From assembly GCF_003071065.1 (NCBI RefSeq), contig NZ_QCXX01000001.1, positions 926,971-990,970 of the forward strand: 64,000 nt of DNA. The letters run 5' to 3'. Under the pieces are notes generated by a model that saw only the letters and a list, made by a program, of their open reading frames with translations, did not search any database and was not told where the DNA came from. Shown piece by piece: positions 16,170 to 23,601 of the stretch. Origin of the DNA: Sphingobacterium athyrii. Its GTDB lineage: Bacteria > Bacteroidota > Bacteroidia > Sphingobacteriales > Sphingobacteriaceae. A program made the position numbers and the translations under genes. The stretch's first letter is position 1. Every line of letters starts with the position of its first letter.

Positions 16170-16343
16170 TTATTTAGAGCCGCCGAATAATTTGCTAATG
16201 ATCCATATAATAATTGCTACGACGACTACAACCAGCAATATACCCGACCAGACACCTGCCTTAAATATACCTTCAATGGCAGCGCAGCCGGAAACAAGGA
16301 CCAATAAACTCGACATTAAAGCAAAAGGAATTATTTTTTTCAT
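16170..16343 (-). CDS. Small lipoprotein with one C-terminal membrane helix
   Basis: About 57 residues from ATG 16343 (an ATG at 16364 is in frame but adds residues before the signal peptide). The lipobox LVSGC is followed by AAIEGIFKAGVWSG and a strongly hydrophobic helix (LLVVVVVAIIIWII) with a KLFGGSK end. Very similar short proteins are common in Bacteroidota and are sometimes misnamed. No function is known. It is convergent with the TIGR03915 gene. Confidence 0.65.
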   Translation of the reverse strand: MKKIIPFALMSSLLVLVSGCAAIEGIFKAGVWSGILLVVVVVAIIIWIISKLFGGSK

Positions 16344-16364
16344 AAGATTATATATTTTACTCAT

Positions 16365-16726
16365 TTAACTAATCATAAGACAATATATAATCTGAAATTG
16401 TTTCAAAAAACAAACTACTCCTATATTATTTTATAAAAGCCCTGATTTCTATTATTACAATTCTAGTTACTACCAATGAGCAAGATAGCATCAAAGGAAA
16501 AGGTCCGATTGATAACAATCTAGCCTTTAACTATACAATAATCAACTTTTATTTTTTTATCCGGCTTAAATATCTTGCAGACTACATTCCAATTCAGCCA
16601 AATATTTCTATTATCCAATAAATTGCCGATATTAAATAGCACATTATCGACATTTACTTGCAATATCTTGCAGCAATTTCTGAACTAATTATTTATTATT
16701 GTACGGAATAACTCACCTAGCTCATT
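16365..16726. other. Upstream region of the first AraC gene with direct repeats
   Basis: About 360 gene-free bases. AATATCTTGCAG occurs twice, at 16569-16580 and 16662-16673 (93 bp apart). TTATCGACATTTA at 16645-16657 carries the TCGAC core that is found in pairs in the promoter of the neighbouring aldo/keto reductase gene, and a weaker CCGAT lies exactly 21 bp before it (16626). These may be autoregulatory AraC sites. Confidence 0.45.
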
Positions 16727-17617
16727 ATGATAAACAGGGAAAAGAATAGACTAGATTTTACATTGTTAAACATCGGATATGCTGTGCACGATGCAGACTG
16801 GAATTTTAAAAATATCAAAAGTCCTTTTGCCAGGATACACTATGTCTGCGAAGGAGAGGCACAGATTATTCTACAGAACGAAGTGATTAAAATGCTCCCC
16901 GGGCATCTATACCTGACACCGGCCCATGTCCATCATAGCTATGAATGCATTGGTAAATTCTCGTTATACTATATTCATATTTATGAAAACCCTAATATTA
17001 CCTCAAGTATTTTTGACCATTATATTTTCCCTAAGGTTATCAAGGCCGATCAACTGTTGCAGGAGCTCATCATCCGTCTTCATCAGATCAATCCTGGAAG
17101 TGCTTTGTCTATTTATGACCCTCAGCGTTATGAAAACTCAACCGAATTAATGAGAAGCATTGCCTTACAGGTAGCATCCCCATTTGCTCGTGAAGCCGAA
17201 AGCCACGCAATTATACAGTTACTGATGAGCCGGTTCTTAGCCGCCGCAAGCGATAAAATACCTCAGGTCGAAAAGCGCCTCAATCGAGTATTGAACTATA
17301 TCGACGAGCATATCCACCAGTCCATTTCCATTGACCAACTTGCCGATCTGATCTTTCTTTCCAAAGATCATCTTATCCGGCTTTTTAAAAAACACATGAA
17401 TGACACCCCTGTGAGCTATATGAACCGAAAAAAAATAGAAAAAGCCCAGTTAATGATGCTGGTTGATGATAGCAGCATTCAGGAACTGAGCTTTAGGTTG
17501 GGGTTTGAAAATATATCTTACTTCAATAGACTATTCAAAAAAGTGACCGGAGAGACACCGACAAGTTACAAACGCAGCGTGGCAACATTAACAAATGAGC
17601 CATCTACCCCTGATTAA
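16727..17617 (+). CDS. AraC-family transcriptional regulator
   Basis: A 296-residue regulator. The N-terminal cupin ligand-binding domain (about 20-130; RIHYVCEGEAQIIL, MLPGHLYLTPAHVHHSYEC) is followed by a two-helix-turn-helix AraC domain (about 190-285; INQL-type first helix SISIDQLADLIFLSKDHLIR and the signature IQELSFRLGFENISYFNRLF). Such regulators usually sense a sugar and bind direct repeats. The gene is convergent with an aldo/keto reductase gene and overlaps its end by 4 bp. The reductase promoter carries paired TCGAC repeats 21 bp apart, so the reductase is the likely target. Confidence 0.92.
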   Translation: MINREKNRLDFTLLNIGYAVHDADWNFKNIKSPFARIHYVCEGEAQIILQNEVIKMLPGHLYLTPAHVHHSYECIGKFSLYYIHIYENPNITSSIFDHYIFPKVIKADQLLQELIIRLHQINPGSALSIYDPQRYENSTELMRSIALQVASPFAREAESHAIIQLLMSRFLAAASDKIPQVEKRLNRVLNYIDEHIHQSISIDQLADLIFLSKDHLIRLFKKHMNDTPVSYMNRKKIEKAQLMMLVDDSSIQELSFRLGFENISYFNRLFKKVTGETPTSYKRSVATLTNEPSTPD

Positions 17618-18633
17618 ATTATGCCGGAAACGGCCAATTCATCCCAAAATTCCATTGGAATCACCCGATTCACCATCGCCACATTGTCTTTCACTTTTTC
17701 CGCTCTACTCGTGTTCAATGCGACTGCTTTGACACCATCAATTCCGAAACCATAAGCAAAACAAGCTTCAGCGGGTTTAACCGCAAATTTTTCACAAATT
17801 TCCCAAAATTGCTCTCTCCATTTATATAATGTTTCACCTTCCACACTTTCCCTATTCACCAACTGATAATTGTAGTAATCACTACCGACTAAAAATCCGC
17901 CATTAAATACCGCCGAATTGATCACAGCAATATTTGCGGCCGCTAATTTGGCAATAAACTCCAATAATTCTGCCGGATGATCGTGTAATGTTAAACTATT
18001 GGCGATCATCACCCAATCCAATTCAACATCCTGAACAATGCGCTGAATAACTTTCCAACTTTTGGACCCGACTCCAACAGCGAGTACCTTGCCTTGATCT
18101 TTCAATTCATTCAGCGCACGGTAAGCTTCCAAAATATCCTGATAGCGCTGGTCCTCATCGGCTTGATCCGACGCCTTCGCCAGATATTCATCAGGATCAT
18201 GTACCGAGACTAATTGTGCTGGATAATCTCCCAACAATTGATTTCCCTGATAAAAACACGATAAGATCCCAGCGTAACTAATGCGCTGTTCAGCATCATA
18301 ACGAAGCCCTTTCCATACCCCGGGCTCAAAGGTAGGTTCTTCCGTTTCCAAAGGAATACGATACCAGCCGAGTTTGTTGCTGATCAACACCGTTGACGGA
18401 TCAACATTCAATTGCTTGAGTCCTGCACCTATGGATTCCAACGATAGGCCCGCGCCATATTTACCTGCCGTATCGAAAACAGCCATGCCTTCGGCATGCT
18501 GAACACAAGCTCGGATAATTGCTAATTTGTCTGCAAAAGACATTTCTTTATACAAATTGCCTAAACTACTTGTACCATAAATAACTTTTGGAAGCCATGC
18601 AAAAGTCGTTTTCCCGATCGCTTTAGACATCAT
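17614..18633 (-). CDS. Aldo/keto reductase (D-threo-aldose 1-dehydrogenase / L-fucose dehydrogenase-like)
   Basis: A 339-residue NAD(P)-dependent oxidoreductase with a TIM-barrel fold. Recognisable parts are the N-terminal KVIYGTSSLGN, the catalytic-region FDTAGKYGAGLSLE with Asp and Tyr, LISNKLGWYR, and the YAFGFGIDGVKAVALN-type C-terminal cofactor region. The overall pattern fits aldose dehydrogenases that oxidise L-fucose, D-arabinose or related sugars to lactones. The two ATGs at 18633 and 18630 are equivalent. It stands next to an AraC regulator with a sugar-type cupin domain, which fits control by its sugar substrate. The exact sugar is unknown. Confidence 0.85.
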   Translation of the reverse strand: MMSKAIGKTTFAWLPKVIYGTSSLGNLYKEMSFADKLAIIRACVQHAEGMAVFDTAGKYGAGLSLESIGAGLKQLNVDPSTVLISNKLGWYRIPLETEEPTFEPGVWKGLRYDAEQRISYAGILSCFYQGNQLLGDYPAQLVSVHDPDEYLAKASDQADEDQRYQDILEAYRALNELKDQGKVLAVGVGSKSWKVIQRIVQDVELDWVMIANSLTLHDHPAELLEFIAKLAAANIAVINSAVFNGGFLVGSDYYNYQLVNRESVEGETLYKWREQFWEICEKFAVKPAEACFAYGFGIDGVKAVALNTSRAEKVKDNVAMVNRVIPMEFWDELAVSGII

Positions 18634-18689
18634 TAATTCTCTTTTTAAGAGACAATTTTACGGAGAATAGTACAATATATTTTATGCTA

Positions 18690-18717
18690 TATCGACTTAA
18701 AGTATGCACATATCGAC
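18690..18717. promoter_or_regulatory. Paired ATATCGAC direct repeats, 21 bp apart (AraC-type operator)
   Basis: TATCGAC occurs at 18690-18696 and 18711-18717, in the longer frame TATGC-ATATCGAC repeated twice. The 21-bp spacing equals two helical turns, the classic AraC half-site arrangement. The site is 60-85 bp upstream of the aldo/keto reductase start (leftward). Confidence 0.6.
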
Positions 18718-18737
18718 ATCATGAAAATACAGCCTCC

Positions 18738-18790
18738 GATGACGTCATCGTCATTTTTGCTTTCGTCAACACTAAGACACCATTCGTCAA
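18738..18790. promoter_or_regulatory. CGTCA motif cluster upstream of the beta-barrel gene
   Basis: A perfect 12-bp palindrome GATGACGTCATC (18738-18749) is followed by CGTCAT, then by TTCGTCAA at 18762-18769 and again at 18783-18790, 21 bp apart. Direct repeats with 21-bp pitch are typical of LytTR-domain binding sites, and a LytTR regulator is encoded 1.8 kb downstream in the same direction. The link is an inference. Confidence 0.45.
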
Positions 18791-18847
18791 AGATTTTTCC
18801 ATACTGGTCCGAACATTTGTTTTTTTGCGCATATCAAAACAATAAAA

Positions 18848-19444
18848 ATGAACAGAAAAACAATTTTATCATGCGTTGTACTCTTCGCAATGATGTTAAG
18901 CAAAATGGTATTCGCACAGGAACAACCCCGCATTCAGATTGGTATCAAAGGTGGAAGTAGCCTGAACAAACTCAATACGGAACTGGCGGATCTGGACGAC
19001 AAATACGCCTTGGGCCTTCATCTAGGTGGTATGGCACGTGTCAACTTCGGTAGTGCCTATATTCAAGGGGAGGCCCTCTTCAGCAAACGGAAAGCCGCTC
19101 TTAAACCACAAGGACAGACCGAAACCAAACTCAAATGGAATGCGATCGATATTCCCGTGATGGTCGGCTATAAATTCATTCAACAACAGGATATGAACTT
19201 ACGAGTATTTGCGGGTGCGGTATACAATTACACCTTGAATGATAACCTATCTCCGCTTAAAGCTATTAAAGAAGGTGTCAAACATTTCGATAAGTCCAAT
19301 ATCCAATTTACAGGCGGCCTTGGGGTCGATATCCAAAAGTTCAGCATCGATTTTCGTTACGAACGCGGATTTTCTGACCTTAGCAATTCATTTAAATCCA
19401 AGCCACAAGCATTTTCCATTGGGGTAGGTTATTTCTTATTCTAA
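18848..19444 (+). CDS. Outer membrane beta-barrel protein (PorT-like)
   Basis: A 198-residue protein with a clear signal peptide (cleavage after MVFAQ) and alternating strands typical of an eight-stranded barrel: IQIGIKGGSSLNKL, ALGLHLGGMARVNF, YIQGEALFSKRKA, AIDIPVMVGYKF, LRVFAGAVYNY, FTGGLGVDI, and a terminal strand ending in Phe (IGVGYFLF), the outer-membrane C-terminal signature. Its role is unknown. It precedes a LytS/LytTR pair with only 84 bp and a terminator between, so it may be sensed by, or be a target of, that system. Confidence 0.85.
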   Translation: MNRKTILSCVVLFAMMLSKMVFAQEQPRIQIGIKGGSSLNKLNTELADLDDKYALGLHLGGMARVNFGSAYIQGEALFSKRKAALKPQGQTETKLKWNAIDIPVMVGYKFIQQQDMNLRVFAGAVYNYTLNDNLSPLKAIKEGVKHFDKSNIQFTGGLGVDIQKFSIDFRYERGFSDLSNSFKSKPQAFSIGVGYFLF

Positions 19445-19463
19445 CGTAACCTTTAAACATGAG

Positions 19464-19503
19464 AACCTTTGGAGGCAATTGTATTCGCCTTCAAAGGTTT
19501 TTG
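19464..19503 (+). terminator. Terminator between barrel gene and histidine kinase gene
   Basis: AACCTTTGGAGGC (19464-19476) pairs with GCCTTCAAAGGTT (19487-19499), one G-U, followed by TTTT. It ends before the kinase start at 19529, so the kinase probably has its own weak promoter or depends on read-through. Confidence 0.75.
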
Positions 19504-19528
19504 TTATATATTTGACTATTTTTGTCCC

Positions 19529-20569
19529 ATGTTTCTCAAAAAAAACTACCTCCATCGGCACCTGTTTCTCACACTCTTCTGGCTTGTCCTCTGGTTTGCC
19601 CTGTGGATACAGGTGAAGCAGGATATGGATACAGCCAGCGCACTGATCCATAGTTCATTAATCATGATCTGTTCCATCAGTATCTCACAATTCCTGAGTG
19701 ACAATATTTTGCCTAAAGCTATTAAGACACAAAAAATGAAGCCTTTTGTTTTCAAAGCTATCTTTTTCGTCCTTATTTTAGCGCTACTGATCAGTGTGGT
19801 GGATGTCTATTTTATTATGCATAGCCAAGTACTACCGGAAGATGAACGGGCCTCACTATTACTTGTTCAATGCTATAAATCTATTCCATCCTCTTTGCTG
19901 ATCAATGGCACAGCCTGTGGCATCCGATTCTATCAGGAACATGCCAATATTCAGCAGGACCATAGCCAGTTGCAGCAGAACTTTCTGGAAAGCCAGCTCA
20001 AATTGTTGCAAGATCAGGTCAATCCCCATTTTATGTTCAACGTATTGAATCATATTCATATCCTGATGAAAAAAAATGTAGATATGGCCGATTATTTACT
20101 ATTAAAATTTTCTGACATCCTACGCTACCAGCTCTATGAATGCAACCAGTCTTTCGTGCTGTTAAGCCGTGAACTGCAATATTTACAGAATTTCATCAGC
20201 ATTGAACAGATGCGTTGGGGAGATGAACTGGAAGTCAAATGTAATTGGTCACAGTCAACAGAAGATCTCCATATCGTACCGCTGATGTTGATTTGTTTTG
20301 TCGAAAATGCCTTCAAACATGTGGACCGGCTTCCAAATCAAAAAGGCAAAATCAGCCTCAACTGTACTGAAAAAAATGGCCATTTCCGATTTCAAATCAG
20401 CAACAGCTATCAGGCCTATCCACAACAGGCTTCGACCAGACATTCCGGAATTGGATTGGAAAATGTCAAAAAGAGATTGGAACTGCAATACGAAAAAAAC
20501 TATTCCCTGACGATCAAAAAGCATGATAACAGCTTTTGTGTCGAATTGACAATTGATCTTAATTGCTAA
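19529..20569 (+). CDS. Sensor histidine kinase, LytS/YehU family
   Basis: 346 residues from ATG 19529. A TTG at 19469 would lie inside the preceding terminator and is not credible. Four hydrophobic segments (about 10-28, 40-58, 72-94, 108-130) form the membrane sensor. The His_kinase motif QDQVNPHFMFNVLNHI places the phosphorylated histidine at residue 167. The HATPase region holds LMLICFVENAFKH (N box) and HSGIGLENVKKRL (G box). No separate periplasmic domain is seen, so the signal is probably membrane-borne. It is followed after 3 bp by its LytTR response regulator. Confidence 0.93.
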   Translation: MFLKKNYLHRHLFLTLFWLVLWFALWIQVKQDMDTASALIHSSLIMICSISISQFLSDNILPKAIKTQKMKPFVFKAIFFVLILALLISVVDVYFIMHSQVLPEDERASLLLVQCYKSIPSSLLINGTACGIRFYQEHANIQQDHSQLQQNFLESQLKLLQDQVNPHFMFNVLNHIHILMKKNVDMADYLLLKFSDILRYQLYECNQSFVLLSRELQYLQNFISIEQMRWGDELEVKCNWSQSTEDLHIVPLMLICFVENAFKHVDRLPNQKGKISLNCTEKNGHFRFQISNSYQAYPQQASTRHSGIGLENVKKRLELQYEKNYSLTIKKHDNSFCVELTIDLNC

Positions 20570-20572
20570 AAA

Positions 20573-21301
20573 ATGGAACAAACAAAGATGAGATGTATCA
20601 TCGTAGACGATGAGCCATTGTTACGGCAGCATATTGCCGAAATGACCGAGCAAGTTGATTTTTTGGAGCTTGTGGATACTTTTCCCTCGGCCCTTGCGGC
20701 GGCGTCCAGGTTACAACAGGGTGATATCGACCTCATATTTTTGGATATTAATATGCCGTACCTCAATGGGATTGATTTTTTGGAGTCTCTCGAGAATCCA
20801 CCCCTATGCATTTTTATTACAGCATATTCGGAGTATGCTTTGGAAGGTTTCCGCTTACAGGCCATAGATTATCTCCTAAAACCAATTGTTTTTCAGCGTT
20901 TTTTTCAGGCGGCAACCAAAGCCTATCAACAATTTGTGCAACGTAGCAAAACGTTACAGGATCCCAGTCCCAACGACACCATGCTCTTTGTCCGACAAGG
21001 CGACGCCTTTGTCAAAATCTCATGGACCGACATTCTTTATGCCGAAAGTATGCAAAATTATACCAAATTACATTTTAAAGAGCGGACACTTACGATCCAT
21101 CAGACCATGTTGGCACTGGAAGAGGCTTTGCCCGCTAATCATTTCTTTCGTATTCATAAATCTTACCTTGTCAATGTCAACCATATTGATATCATCTCTG
21201 GTGGGCGGGTATACATTGCTGAGCAAGAATTGCCCATTTCGCGTACAAAAAGGGAGGAGCTTCTCCAAAACGTCGTTTTTAAGAAGCTCCTCAGCCGTTA
21301 A
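20573..21301 (+). CDS. LytTR-family response regulator
   Basis: A 242-residue regulator. The receiver domain (about 5-125) has the acidic pocket VDDEP, the phosphorylated Asp58 in FLDINMP, the Thr/Ser position in FITAYS and the lysine in YLLKP. The C-terminal LytTR DNA-binding domain (about 140-240) contains ILYAESMQNYTKLHF and FFRIHKSYLVNVNHI. It works with the kinase immediately upstream. Its 3' end overlaps the convergent DUF6268 gene by 4 bp. Likely target sites are the TTCGTCAA repeats in front of the barrel gene at 18848. Confidence 0.94.
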   Translation: MEQTKMRCIIVDDEPLLRQHIAEMTEQVDFLELVDTFPSALAAASRLQQGDIDLIFLDINMPYLNGIDFLESLENPPLCIFITAYSEYALEGFRLQAIDYLLKPIVFQRFFQAATKAYQQFVQRSKTLQDPSPNDTMLFVRQGDAFVKISWTDILYAESMQNYTKLHFKERTLTIHQTMLALEEALPANHFFRIHKSYLVNVNHIDIISGGRVYIAEQELPISRTKREELLQNVVFKKLLSR

Positions 21302-22209
21302 TAGGGCATATTCCATTTAAATCCAGCAGAGGCATAGAACGTTGGCGAGAAACGGGGATCAGCCTGTTTCTTGTCTTTGAAAATACTCTTTATGGATCTA
21401 TCGTTTTCGACATACATCCGTGCGAGTGTGCTTCCCCCCGTTAGTTGTAACTTGAGGTGTTTGCCGAGGTTAAACTGGGGCTGAAGACCAGCTGTCAAAA
21501 GCATAAATCCTCCGAGTGTGGACTTTCCGTCCTTTTCGCGTTCGGCCGTCATCCCGTCTAGATTGACCACCGCTCTTAAATCCATAAACTTGTTAACTTG
21601 ATAAGCAGCGGAAAGACCTTGGGGAAAATTCACATTGAATTTTACTTTTCCATTTGTTTTCCAGTCAAAATACAATCCAGGTAGGATCATCGGTACGCCG
21701 AAGCTATTGCTCAATATCGGCCCAAAACCAAAAGCTAAATTGGGTTTAAACCGTTTGATAAAAAGTGCCCCTCCCTGCCCCAGCACATCTTTACCATCTA
21801 CTTTGACCAGATCAGAATAAACACCAACAGAAGCAAAGGTCAGTAGAGACCAATTTTTCTTTAGCGAGGTCAAATATTGCAGTCCTATCTCAGCATTCAG
21901 CATTTCTGTCGGAAAGAGCGATTGCTCATAGTTACGATTTTCCATTTTCGCATAGGCAGCCCCCACTTTCCATGACCAACGTTTGATGTTGCCCATTGAA
22001 TCCACCTTGGTCGACAAGGGGATCTCAAGATTAAACCGTATCCTTTTGAAATCACTTTTTGAACCAGTCTTTACACTATCTTCCGGTCGGATATAGTTTG
22101 ATAGCGGTACGTAATCAACAACAACCTGTCCAGATACCGCATTTTGGGCATGTGCCGTCATTGTCGCTAAGCTACTGAACAAGATAGCACATAAAATTTG
22201 TTTCTTCAT
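21298..22209 (-). CDS. DUF6268-type outer membrane beta-barrel protein
   Basis: A 303-residue exported protein with a signal peptide ending AHAQ. The body consists of amphipathic strands (VDYVPLSNYIRPEDS, FKRIRFNLEIPLSTKVDS, WSLLTFASVGVYSD, GFGPILSNSFGVPMILPGLYFDW) that match the DUF6268 outer membrane barrel family of Bacteroidota. The function is unknown. The gene converges on the LytTR regulator gene with a 4-bp overlap, so transcription of one may affect the other. Confidence 0.8.
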   Translation of the reverse strand: MKKQILCAILFSSLATMTAHAQNAVSGQVVVDYVPLSNYIRPEDSVKTGSKSDFKRIRFNLEIPLSTKVDSMGNIKRWSWKVGAAYAKMENRNYEQSLFPTEMLNAEIGLQYLTSLKKNWSLLTFASVGVYSDLVKVDGKDVLGQGGALFIKRFKPNLAFGFGPILSNSFGVPMILPGLYFDWKTNGKVKFNVNFPQGLSAAYQVNKFMDLRAVVNLDGMTAEREKDGKSTLGGFMLLTAGLQPQFNLGKHLKLQLTGGSTLARMYVENDRSIKSIFKDKKQADPRFSPTFYASAGFKWNMPY

Positions 22210-22503
22210 GTTTTTTCAGCAAAGGAAGGTTTTGCTGCTCAGAAGCAGGAAATATTTTGACGTAGTGCTGCTCACCGTTGACCAAATGCATCGCTATTGC
22301 GATCTCGACAAAACAACAGCACTATTCTTTGGTATTTAGAAAACAAAGAGCTTGAGGCCCCACTTTATATCTCATCAAACGGTGTATGTAAAAAGGGTGA
22401 CATCAAAATAAAAAATTAATGCAAGTAAATATATGTAGCATAAAGATTTGCCTTATCGTTATAAATGTTAATGAAATAATTTTATAAACCATTTTATTAA
22501 GCC

Positions 22504-23124
22504 ATGAAGCACATTTTATTATTATTGACAGTATTTATTTTTTCCGCATGCTCAAAAGAGAAAGGATACGGCCGGTTTAACTTGAAAGAAGGGCAAGAGG
22601 TCGAACTTTTAGTCAGCCACCGTTATGGCTCTATCCATGACCAACCATTACTTTTACCACAAAGTGAATCCCCAGAGCTACCATTGTCTGGCTTTGAGGA
22701 TCGAGAACCGGGGTATAATTATAAAGTTAAAGCAAAGATGGTTCCTTATAAAGGTCCCGAACTAATGGACGGAGGCCCTTCAGACGTGCTTCAGTTTATT
22801 AAAATTATTAGCAAGGAAAAATATACGGATAACGAGACTTTTGAAATATCACTGATACGGGGAATAATCCCCAGCCCCGATGTAGTTATACTTCAAAAGG
22901 AAGGAAATAAGTATTTCATCAATATAGGAACCACCATCCATCTCAGCTATAGCGATGAAATCGTCGGCGAAAAATTAGAAGAAATCTGGCAAGCTATAAA
23001 ACAAAATGTCAATACCGGAAATCGACCAGTATCTAAATGGAAATCCATCCGGGCGACCGTCAGTCATGATCAGAAAAATTTCGGAAAGACATACCTGGTC
23101 TCAAAAATCGAACTGGCGGAATAG
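22504..23124 (+). CDS. Hypothetical lipoprotein
   Basis: A 206-residue protein with signal peptide and lipobox FSACS (Cys near residue 16). I do not recognise a family. The segment after the lipobox (GRFNLKEGQEVELLVSHRYGS) is beta-rich, and residues 60-110 (KVKAKMVPYKGPELMDGG, LQFIKIISKEKY) resemble a small beta-sandwich. It stands alone with about 290 bases of AT-rich DNA upstream. It is probably a periplasmic lipoprotein; no function is assigned. Confidence 0.65.
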   Translation: MKHILLLLTVFIFSACSKEKGYGRFNLKEGQEVELLVSHRYGSIHDQPLLLPQSESPELPLSGFEDREPGYNYKVKAKMVPYKGPELMDGGPSDVLQFIKIISKEKYTDNETFEISLIRGIIPSPDVVILQKEGNKYFINIGTTIHLSYSDEIVGEKLEEIWQAIKQNVNTGNRPVSKWKSIRATVSHDQKNFGKTYLVSKIELAE

Positions 23125-23143
23125 CGCAACAACTTTCAAAAAC

Positions 23144-23191
23144 GATTCGAGCAACAGGCGAATGAGCTAAATTCTGGCCTGCTGCCGAATC
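23144..23191. terminator. Imperfect bidirectional hairpin
   Basis: GATTCGAGCAACAGGC (23144-23159) pairs with GCCTGCTGCCGAATC (23177-23191) with one bulge. It lies between convergent genes. No strong U-tract follows, so termination is only moderately supported. Confidence 0.5.
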
Positions 23192-23211
23192 TTGAGGTTA
23201 TGTAAAAGATC

Positions 23212-23481
23212 TTAATAGAGTCCTTTAATAAACTGATAGTTTTTTTCTAGACGATCATCACTATGCCACAGCGTATTGTCCTTTAGCATAAATAAGTACA
23301 GACTAGAAATATGTATGCCTTGAAAAACCACAATCAATGCTGAAAATATTGCTGTCAACACCGTCAGCCATACAAGAGGCACTTTGTGTTGATACCATGT
23401 CCAGGCCGAGGCTATCAATAAAGTGGCCTCTAAGAGATACAAAAAAGACAGATAGCCTCTTGAAACTTTAAATTTTCTCAT
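23212..23481 (-). CDS. Small two-helix membrane protein of the oxidase operon
   Basis: An 89-residue protein with two hydrophobic helices (about 10-27 and 34-62), a basic N-terminus (MRKFKVSRGYLS) and a soluble tail with DDRLEKNYQFIKG. I recognise no family. It is the last gene of a tightly packed leftward run that begins with a bd-like oxidase subunit at 26433, with 5 bp to the preceding 35-residue frame. An accessory or assembly role in that membrane complex is inferred from position only. Confidence 0.65.
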   Translation of the reverse strand: MRKFKVSRGYLSFLYLLEATLLIASAWTWYQHKVPLVWLTVLTAIFSALIVVFQGIHISSLYLFMLKDNTLWHSDDRLEKNYQFIKGLY

Positions 23482-23486
23482 GCTGT

Positions 23487-23594
23487 TTATTTTACTATTT
23501 CCAAAATCATATAAATGACCTGTCCTAACGCCACGCTTATCAGTATCATATCCAGCAGCAGATCCTTATCACGGTTTAGTTTATTCAAATTCAT
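23487..23594 (-). CDS. 35-residue single-helix membrane peptide in the oxidase operon
   Basis: A short frame starting ATG 23594 with 7 bp to the stop of the preceding cytochrome gene and 5 bp to the next gene. It encodes a charged start (NLNKLNRDKDLLLD) and one hydrophobic helix (MILISVALGQVIYMILEIV). Known terminal oxidases, including cytochrome bd (CydX), contain such single-helix subunits of 30-40 residues. Position, spacing and hydrophobicity make it a good candidate for a comparable subunit, but there is no sequence family to confirm this. Confidence 0.55.
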   Translation of the reverse strand: MNLNKLNRDKDLLLDMILISVALGQVIYMILEIVK

Positions 23595-23601
23595 CGCCTT
23601 T

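Noticed and set aside
19469..19528. Extension of the histidine kinase to a TTG at 19469.
   Set aside because: The codon lies within the preceding terminator stem, and ATG 19529 gives a normal membrane-protein start.
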